Below, piece by piece: positions 56,862 to 64,000 of a stretch of 64,000 bases of DNA. The stretch lies in assembly GCA_003013855.2 (NCBI GenBank), contig ML058433.1:9609966-9673965 (forward strand), written 5' to 3'. The translations under genes were made by a program, and so were the position numbers. The number at the start of each line of letters is the position of its first letter. Position 1 is the first letter of the stretch. Source of the DNA: Liriodendron chinense. Lineage: Eukaryota; Streptophyta; Magnoliopsida; Magnoliales; Magnoliaceae. A model generated the notes under the pieces. The model was not told the origin of the DNA and searched no databases. It worked only from the letters and a program-made list of their open reading frames with translations.

Positions 56862-59800
56862 ATGGTAACCATTGGCTCGGTAGAAGAAGTCCAGTCGCAA
56901 GATTCTATCGACATAATCCAGCCAAGTGTCGCACCCGTGCAACTAGAAGACGGTGGACAACTGATGATTGATGAACTCGAAGAGGTGAATTTGGGCACCC
57001 TCGAAGAACCCAGGAATACATATTTGAGCAGAAAAGTCCCGAAAAATGAAAGAGAGAGAGATACATACAGTTATTAAAGGAGAATAAGGACATCTTTGCC
57101 TGGACATATTCAGAAATGCCCGGGCTCAGTCCGGCAATCGCCATGCACAAGCTGAGTATCATGAAGGAAAAGAAGCCAGTAAAGCAACCGCAACGACGGT
57201 TTCATCCTGATGTTATACCCAAGATTGAAGAAGAAATCAAGAAACTAATTCAGGCTGGATTCGTTCGAGAGGTGAAGTACCCTCGATGGATCTCAAACAT
57301 CGTGCCAGTCAAGAAGAAGAGCGGACAGATCCGAGTTTGCGTTGACTTCCGGAATCTCAATGAAGCCTGCTCGAAAGATGATTTTCCTTTGCCGATTCCA
57401 GAATTATTGATTGACAGCACAACGGGATATGTAGTAATGTCCTTCATGGACGGGTATTCGGGATATAATTAGATTCGCATGGCCCCGGAAGGTGAAGAAG
57501 CCATGGCCTTCCTTACAACTCTCGACATCTACTGTTATCGCGTAATGCCCTTCGGATTAAAGAACGCAGGGGCGACGTATTAGCGCGCAATGCACGTTAT
57601 ATTTCAGCATATGATGCACAAACACGTCGAATGCTATGTAGATGATTTAGTCATAAGGTCGGCCGATCATGAGCAGCATAGAGAGCACCTAAGGCAAGTG
57701 TTCCAACGGTTGCGCAAGAAGAGTCTCCGTATGATCCACTACAATGCGTGTTCGGAGCTGCGTCTGGCAAATTTTTAGGCTTCGTGGTTAGACACGAGGG
57801 CATAGAAATCGATCCCGCAAAAATCAAGGCCATCATAGAAATGCCGCCTCCGAAGAACCTGAAGCAATTAAAGAGTTTCCAAGGCCGCGTAGCATATCTG
57901 AGAAAATTCATTTCGAACCTAGCTGGTCGTTGTTAGCCGTTCTCCCACCTCAACAAGAAAGATGTTAAATTTGAATGGGATGCCGCCTGTCAGAAAGCTT
58001 TCGATTCATTAAAAGAGATGCTCGGGAATTCGCCAGTCCTTGCCACCCCAATCAAGGGAAAGCCACTGATTCTATTCATCGCAGTAGGTGATAACTCACT
58101 AGGAGCACTCCTAGCACAGAGGAATGAAGAAGAGAAGGAGAATGCGCCATATTACTTAAGCCGCACGCTGGTGGGGGCTGAATTTAACTATTCAGCAATT
58201 GAGAAGATTTGTCTCGCTCTCATTTTCGCTCTGAAGAAACTAAGGCATTACTGCCTCTCACACCAAATAACATTGATATCCAAGGCAGATCTGATCAAGT
58301 TCCTTATGAACCGGCCTATGTTATCCGGACGCTTAGCAAAATGGGCCTTTCTCCTCTCTGAATTCGACATTACATACGTCCCGGCCCGAGCTATTAAAGG
58401 ACAGGCAATCGCAGATTTTCTCGCTGCACATCCGGTCCTGAGCAACGAAGAAATGAAATGTGATCTCCCAGATGATCAGGTTATGATGGTCGGAGAACCA
58501 CGACTCTGGCAGATGTACTTTGACGGAGCCTCTAGATCGACAGGGGCAGGATCGGGGGTTATATTTATCAGCCCACAAGGAGATTTGTTGCCCTACTCAT
58601 TTACGATCGTGCCAGCTTGCACCAACAACGAAGCAGAATATCAAGCCCTCATCATCGGGCTGCAGCTCGCATTAGAGTTGCGAATCAAGGCAATACAAAT
58701 CTATGGTGACTCCAAGCTAGTCATCGGACAGTTGACGACAGAATATGAGGTCCGCAAACCTGAGTTGTCACCTTTCTGCCAACTAGCGCAATCACTATTC
58801 GACCAGTTTCGCAACAGCAACATTTCACATATACCAAGGTAGGAGAACATACAGGCCGACGCATTGGCCAGCCTGGCCGCTGCTTTGGCTAACCCTGGAG
58901 GCAGCACACTTCAAGTAACAATCGACGAAAGGAGAATCCTACCGACAGCTGTACTGCGTGGTGGCGGAGCAAGCATAAACCCCATCTGTTGCTTCGAAAT
59001 CACAGAAGATAATGACTGGAAAAGGCCGTTCGTCGAATACTTGAAGTATGGATTCTTACCGGAAGAGCCCAAGATGCGCACGCAGGTTAGGAGACGTGCT
59101 GGGTCATTTATACTACAGAACGACGTCCTTCACAAACGCTCGTATGAGGGAGTATTGTTGCACTGCTTGGACCAGAATGAAGCATATGCTACGTTAAAGG
59201 AAGCCCATGGAGGAGAATGCGGTGCCCACCAAGGAGGCAGGAACCTACATCACCGTGTCCGACACATGGGATATTATTGGCCCACGATGGCAAAAGATGC
59301 GATAGAATTTGTCAAGAAATGTCATTAGTGCCAAATCCATGCAGATATCATACACTCGCCACCAGAAGAGTTGCATCAATCAGCGATATCCTGGCCTTTT
59401 GCAGCCTGGGGCATGGACGTGATTGGACCAATCAACCCGCCCTCTTCCCAGGGGCACCAATACATCTTAGCCGCGACGGATTACTTTTCCAAGTGGGCCG
59501 AAGCAGTCGCGCTTAGGAGCGTGAAGGCAAAACATGTCAAAAGTTTCATCCGCCACACCATACTATATCGACATGGTATTCCTGAGAAAATCACCACCGA
59601 CAACGGAACACCCTTCAAGAACGCTACCATTGACAAGTTATGCACAAAGTTCAAGATCAAGCACTGCTATTCAACACCTTATTATCCTCCTGCAAATGGG
59701 CTGGCTGAAGCTTTTAACAAGACTATTGTGAAGATTTTAAAGAAGACAGTAGCAGAGAGTAAGAGAGATTGGGACAAGCGTCTGCCCGAAACATTATGGG

Positions 59801-60264
59801 CATATCGAACAACGCACCGCACAGCCACGCGAGCTACACCTTACTCGTTGGTGTACGGCATGGAGACGGTAGTCCTGATGGAGATACAGGTTGAATCATT
59901 ACGGGTCGCACTTCGCCATTCCCTAACAATCGAGCGCAATGACGAGATTAGAATGATCGAACTAGATGATCTAGATGAAAAGAGATTGGTCGCTCAGCAA
60001 AGGCTCGAAATGTATCAGAAACAGATCTCAGCCTCATACGACAAACGAGTTCGCAATAGATCGTTCAAAAGAGGCGACCTGGTGCTAATGATGAAACGCC
60101 CGGCGCCAGCTCAAGGCCCGAAAAGTAAATTCGACCCGAAGTAGGATCCAGTGTGCATCGTCGATGAAGTATACTCCAATGGGGCTTATCGAGTGATCAA
60201 TTGCAAGGGGCAAGGCATCAGCTCGTTGGTGAATGGTCGATTCTTAAAAAGATATTATACTTGA
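56862..60264 (+). pseudogene. pol of T2: RT, RNase H, archaeal-type RNase H, integrase
   Basis: After an acidic linker and a frame change at a (GA)n run (57053-57064), RT reads MPGLSPAIAMHKLSI, VCVDFRNLNEACSKDDFPLP, and the catalytic CYVDDLV (57628-57648) intact. A one-base loss near 57732 shifts frame. RNase H spans about 57950-58400 (YYLSRTLVGAEFNYSAIEK). The second RNase H lies at 58500-58890 with D in MYFDGAS, E in NNEAEYQAL, D in YGDSKLV and D in QADALA. Integrase follows: H-x4-H and C-x2-C split by TAG (59326-59328), D in MDVIGP, D in TDNGTPF, E in NGLAEAFNKT. Stops at 57470 and 57581 replace Gln, 58840 is another stop, and 60142 replaces Trp. The frame ends at TGA 60262-60264. Confidence 0.93.
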
Positions 60265-60721
60265 CAGAGAATACCACTGTGATTTGTAAACGCCCCGCTA
60301 GAGGGAAAGTGTAATAGACGAACATCAAGAGAAATGATACCATGCGGTAATCAATGCTTACAATTACAGATACTAATCATTTATTCCGTGTGTTTGCACA
60401 GGCATCAGGAAAGTCATTGAAACCCGAGACGTATTAAGCATCGCCACCCCGCTCGATCCGAGTTATCAAGATTCAGAATGAAAAGATGGACCTTAAGATT
60501 AAGGCTCGGACACACCCATTCCGCATAAATATAGGTTTGAGTCCTGACAGGGGGACATTCCTTCCAAAATAATCTACGTTATATTCGAATCCAAACTCAA
60601 ATGAAAGAAGTATCAAGTAGATAAAACACATAGCACGATCACATGAATAGTATACATATCATTACAACATTACTGTCACAACGTATCTCCACAAAATTAC
60701 GGAATGAAACAATTACAAAGC
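60265..60721. other. Spacer between pol and the antisense gene
   Basis: No coding signal found. It separates convergent transcription units of T2 (pol on plus, antisense gene on minus) and should contain both 3' ends. Confidence 0.5.
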
Positions 60722-63700
60722 TTAACCGTTTAAATTTCTTAAACATTCTTCTAACAAATGAATTGTAGACTCCTAGGTTGCCCTCTGTGTTGCCTCCGCC
60801 GTGGCTAAGACCTGTGCAGGATCGGGGACGCATTGAAGGAACTCTCTCAGTTTTGCAACCTGATTTCATATAGTGTTACGTTCGGCCTCGCGCTTTTCGA
60901 TAAGTAATTGCAGACGAGCCTTCTGATTGCCAAATTTTGAGAGATTGAGGTGAACAACGAAGCATTTTGCATGCAGCCGTGCTATCTCATTATCTATCTC
61001 CGCCAGCCGATCTGCGGCTCCCTGATGCCCGACGGTGGCATCTTGCCAGTCGCGCCTCAACACAGTTATATCTGCCTCGCACAACTCAAGCTTTGGCAGG
61101 AGGGACTGTAAATGACCGCGCCTCTCCTCAATAGAAGGATCGACTCTGAAGTGTCTCGCCTCGCTGAGTTGTGCCATGCCTTCCCTAAACAGGACTACAT
61201 GGTTGATCATTAAAGAGACGTCAATCCCGAGCCATGCAGCATTGCATTCAAGCGCCTGCAGCCCTTCATCCAAAATGGACCATTCATCCATGTTCTTCAG
61301 AGAGGCGGCAATGTTCATTAGAAGACTCTTCAAAAGGTCCACCTTCACCTTTGACAGCCCTCGGAGAGAAGAAATGAATGCCTCGGGCAAGGCGACAGGG
61401 GCTAAAGCATGAACAGGAGCGGTCGCTAATAAAAGAAATGGTAAAGTCAGTGTAAAGAGGCCTCAGTAAGGAAAAAGATAATTGAAATGGTGAAGACAAG
61501 TAATATACCAGTGGCTTCAAGAATGTCAACAGAAGGCGTGTTAGTCGAGGCAGTAGGCGTAGGCAATGCTGGGGCAGGTTTAGCAGTCCCCTCGGTCGAC
61601 GGCTCAGGTAGCTCCGGAGAGGATAGCACTACGACCTCAGGAACGCTGATGTCAGATGTTGGCATGGTAACAGGAAGGGGCTCCGCAACGGGTTCGACTG
61701 ACGACGGTACAACGGTAGGAAGAGTTTTCGTGGCACGTTCCAATACACTTGTCCCTATATCAGAAACTTCAACCCCATGGGAAACCTCCCCAATAGGCTC
61801 AGCTAATGATGGTCTAACAATGGGAACAACTTCCACAATAGGCTCAGCTGTTGAAGGTTCGACAGTCGGAGATGCTTCCGAGGTAAGTTCAGGTACACTC
61901 GATGCAGCGACAGATACTGGAATGCTCCGAGAAGCTAAATCAACATCCCCGACCCCAATATCTTCAACACGGGAAAGGGACGGGGAATGCACAACCTCCA
62001 CCACGGCAGTGGTCGACGTTTCATGAACAGGACCCTAGTCATCTGCAGCTTCAGCCATGGGGATATCGGAGATAAGAACAGTATCAGTGGGCACCTCGTC
62101 ATCCAAGTCCATGAAAATAGCTCCAACATCCGCCTTAGGGACAAGCTTGTCATATATCGGTTCATCATGATTGCCTCCTCCAGTATGACGATCCCCGCTC
62201 AAATTCTCCTGAAGGCTCAGCTCACCCTCTTCCCTGACTGCACCCGCATCACCAATCGGAGTGCCACCAACAGCCTCAGAAATTCGTTTCTGTAATCTCT
62301 CTTCATCATACCTCTTACGCATCTCAGCAATGTTCTTCCCTCCATCAACTACCGAAGTACGATGAGAAGTCTTCACCCGAGGACCAGTTCGCTCAAGTGG
62401 CGTCTCATCATCACCACCATCATCGCCGTCGTTTCCACCACCAGCACCGCCATCATCACCACCCTCACTGCCATTGTCATCATCACCGTCCCCATCATTT
62501 TGATCGGGGTTACCCCTGGGAGCATCACCACCCTGATGCGCCTCATCAATAGGCCCAAGAGATGGAAACTCTGGCCCCTCCTGCACGATACTCCTTTCCC
62601 CGTACGCAACCCAACCTTCCAGGGTATGCTCGGGCTTCTCGTGATCAATTATCACATTCATCGAAGTGATTAGCCTCTGAGTACCCAGGTACAGCAGGCT
62701 GATGAAGATGCTTCGCCACGTACCCTAGTCCATTGGCAGGAGCTGGATTAACAATCGGAGGTGTAACAAAGACGGGATCAGTAACATGATGACCATTCCG
62801 GATCAATGTATACTGGTGAGCCCACCATCTCATCCACCCGAAAGATGCGCCAGTGACACTCCTCGTACCAGGGATGGCAAAAGAGCAACCGGTCCCAGTT
62901 AGTAGAAGTTGTCGCCACATCCATTTCCAATGGATAGGCCCGATGCCATACGCTCACTGCTCACGAGTCACCGGCTCCAATGTGGTGGGTACTTCCTTGA
63001 TCATATCCAAATTGACGAGCGAAACGGTTGGGGTAGTACGGCTCTCTCCAGAACTCCAACCCCTCACGTAAAGGAAGCGAGGACGGGAGGATGGCTACCA
63101 GGAATGAGTGTTCATTATGGTCTATGCTGTCATCATCCGTGCACAATATAGAATCTTTGCTCCGGGTGCCCGAGAAGTGGAAAAAGTGGACATCGTCGTA
63201 TTTAGCAATCCTCTCCTTGACGGTGTTCAAGTTTTGCCCTACCATCTTTCGCTTTTGGAAAAAGTATAACGGGACCACCCCTCGCTGAATATAATCCCCG
63301 GACTCGATACCATATACCTAAGGGAAATACATTCCGAGCCATCCGGACAGGAAATGCCATTCACAGTAAGCCGAATTCATGCCGAAGGCAGCCCGGTCCT
63401 TATTGCTGATAACATAACCGAAAGCCTGATAAAGAGAACATAATACGGCGGGAGCTATTGCGTAACAGTGGCCATTAGCCAAGGCTCCTGCAACAGCAAA
63501 ACAAGACACCCTCACACTGTCAGCCTGTTTTGAGCTCGGCAAGACCACGCAACTCAACCAATATGCCAAGAAGCCGGCGAGCTCACAGGTCGGGGATAAC
63601 TTGTTTGGACGGGGGAAGTTTTCCTTCATTCGAATCTCCAAAAAGGCTTTATCCCCTCGATCTTTGTCATAAGCCGCATAGTCCAGACTGAAATGAAGAA

Positions 63701-64000
63701 AACAAAGCATTAATGGAAGGGAGAAAGACAGAACGAAATAATGATATACAACTTGCAGTTAAGTGCTTACTCTAAGCCATGGATGAAATAAACCAACCAG
63801 TCTTCGAAGGAAAGTTTATCCTTGAAAGCCCAGAACTGCGGAAGCTCCGCAAATAGCTCATAACAAGCCGAGGAGAAGAAGCCTTCACTCACCCCCTTTT
63901 TCTTCCGAGACAACTCCTCATCACTCGGAACCCACTCATCGTATATCCTCCCGCGAATCGGGAGACTAGCGATACGGTTCAAGTCCCATAGCGAGATGCC
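60722..64000 (-). pseudogene. Spliced antisense gene of T2 with plant-mobile-domain-like region (5' end outside window)
   Basis: Exon 1 (64000-63771) reads GISLWDLNRIASLPIRGRIY, DEWVPSDEEL. A canonical GT-AG intron of 83 bp (63770-63688) joins in frame to exon 2: CELAGFLAYWLSCVVLPSS, GALANGHCYAIAPAVLCSLY, FLSGWLGMYFP, FWREPYYPNRFARQFGYDQ. This wording fits the plant mobile domain (PMD, aminotransferase-like). An Asp/Gly-rich acidic tract (about 62540-62400), a Pro/Ser/Glu/Val repeat region (about 61950-61550) and a second in-frame 83-bp GT-AG intron (61508-61426) follow. The last exon is rich in Leu, Glu and Arg and probably coiled-coil, ending at TAA 60722-60724. Lesions: stop 63318-63320, frame change near 63003, TGA just after it, frame change near 62650, stops near 62036, 60866 and 60770. 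About 1,000 codons. Function unknown; PMD proteins occur in plant transposons and in MAIN/MAIL silencing factors. Confidence 0.8.

Larger units (their letters stand above)
50793..64000 (+). mobile_element. Tat-like Ty3/Gypsy element T2 (incomplete at the window end)
   Basis: It is inserted into T1 within the protease. Order: LTR, primer site, gag, protease, RT, RNase H, second RNase H, integrase, and a long antisense gene; the 3' LTR lies beyond 64000. The second, archaeal-type RNase H between RNase H and integrase defines the Tat lineage, and antisense extra ORFs downstream of pol are known from that lineage. Length inside the window exceeds 13 kb, in line with large Tat/Ogre relatives. All genes carry disabling mutations. 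Confidence 0.9.

Noticed and set aside
61487..62026. Plus-strand 179-codon Ser/Thr/Gly-rich ORF
   Set aside because: It is the shadow of the antisense gene, which has the better support (introns and domain on minus).

Overview
The window looks like nuclear DNA of a seed plant. It has one intact-looking intronless pentatricopeptide-repeat (PPR) gene with a mitochondrial-type N terminus. Nearly everything else is layered transposable elements of plant type: Athila-like and Tat-like Ty3/Gypsy retrotransposons, solo LTRs, L1 and RTE-type LINEs, hAT elements and MITEs, plus long (TA)n, (GA)n and (CA)n tracts. A woody, possibly magnoliid, angiosperm is my guess from the GTGGGGCCCAC-type MITEs; the sequence does not prove it. 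No bacterial gene, CRISPR array, rRNA or tRNA gene was seen.

Layout. 1-2870: L1 LINE remnants, split by a short RTE/SINE tail (584-726) and by a solo LTR (1708-2598), both with target-site duplications. 3591-5078: a pyrimidine-rich tract and the 3' flank of the PPR gene; this flank recurs, heavily interrupted, at 40185-48126. 5071-7470 (minus): the PPR gene, probably the counterpart of Arabidopsis At2g26790. 7791-8212: a MITE in its upstream region. 8271-13448: a full-length 5,178-bp hAT element with an 8-bp target duplication, a decayed transposase and a second BED-finger ORF. 13533-36141: a nest in which a family C LTR (13533, partner at 34629) is split by an Athila-like element (14857-32093), which itself holds three solo LTRs (one with a further solo LTR inside it) and a small hAT. 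36142-40184: more LTR and gag/protease debris. 40185-48126: the second copy of the PPR 3' flank, holding two MITE insertions, a reversed LTR and a solo LTR.

48127-50792 is the 5' part of one Gypsy element (T1). It is cut by a second, larger Tat-like element (T2) that runs from 50793 past the window end. T2 has a 2.2-kb LTR, primer-binding site, gag, protease, reverse transcriptase, RNase H, a second (archaeal-type) RNase H and integrase, all carrying stops and frameshifts. On its opposite strand, downstream of pol (60722-64000), lies a long gene with a plant-mobile-domain-like region and two short canonical introns that both preserve frame.

Only the PPR gene is likely to serve the host. It is predicted to bind organellar RNA, probably in mitochondria. 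The element genes describe once-mobile units that are now mutated, many through changes of the type expected from deamination of methylated cytosine. The most notable observations are the spliced antisense gene in T2, the two-ORF hAT element, the duplicated PPR flank that predicts a second PPR copy beyond the window, and clusters of the palindrome GACCGGTC in two otherwise different LTR families.
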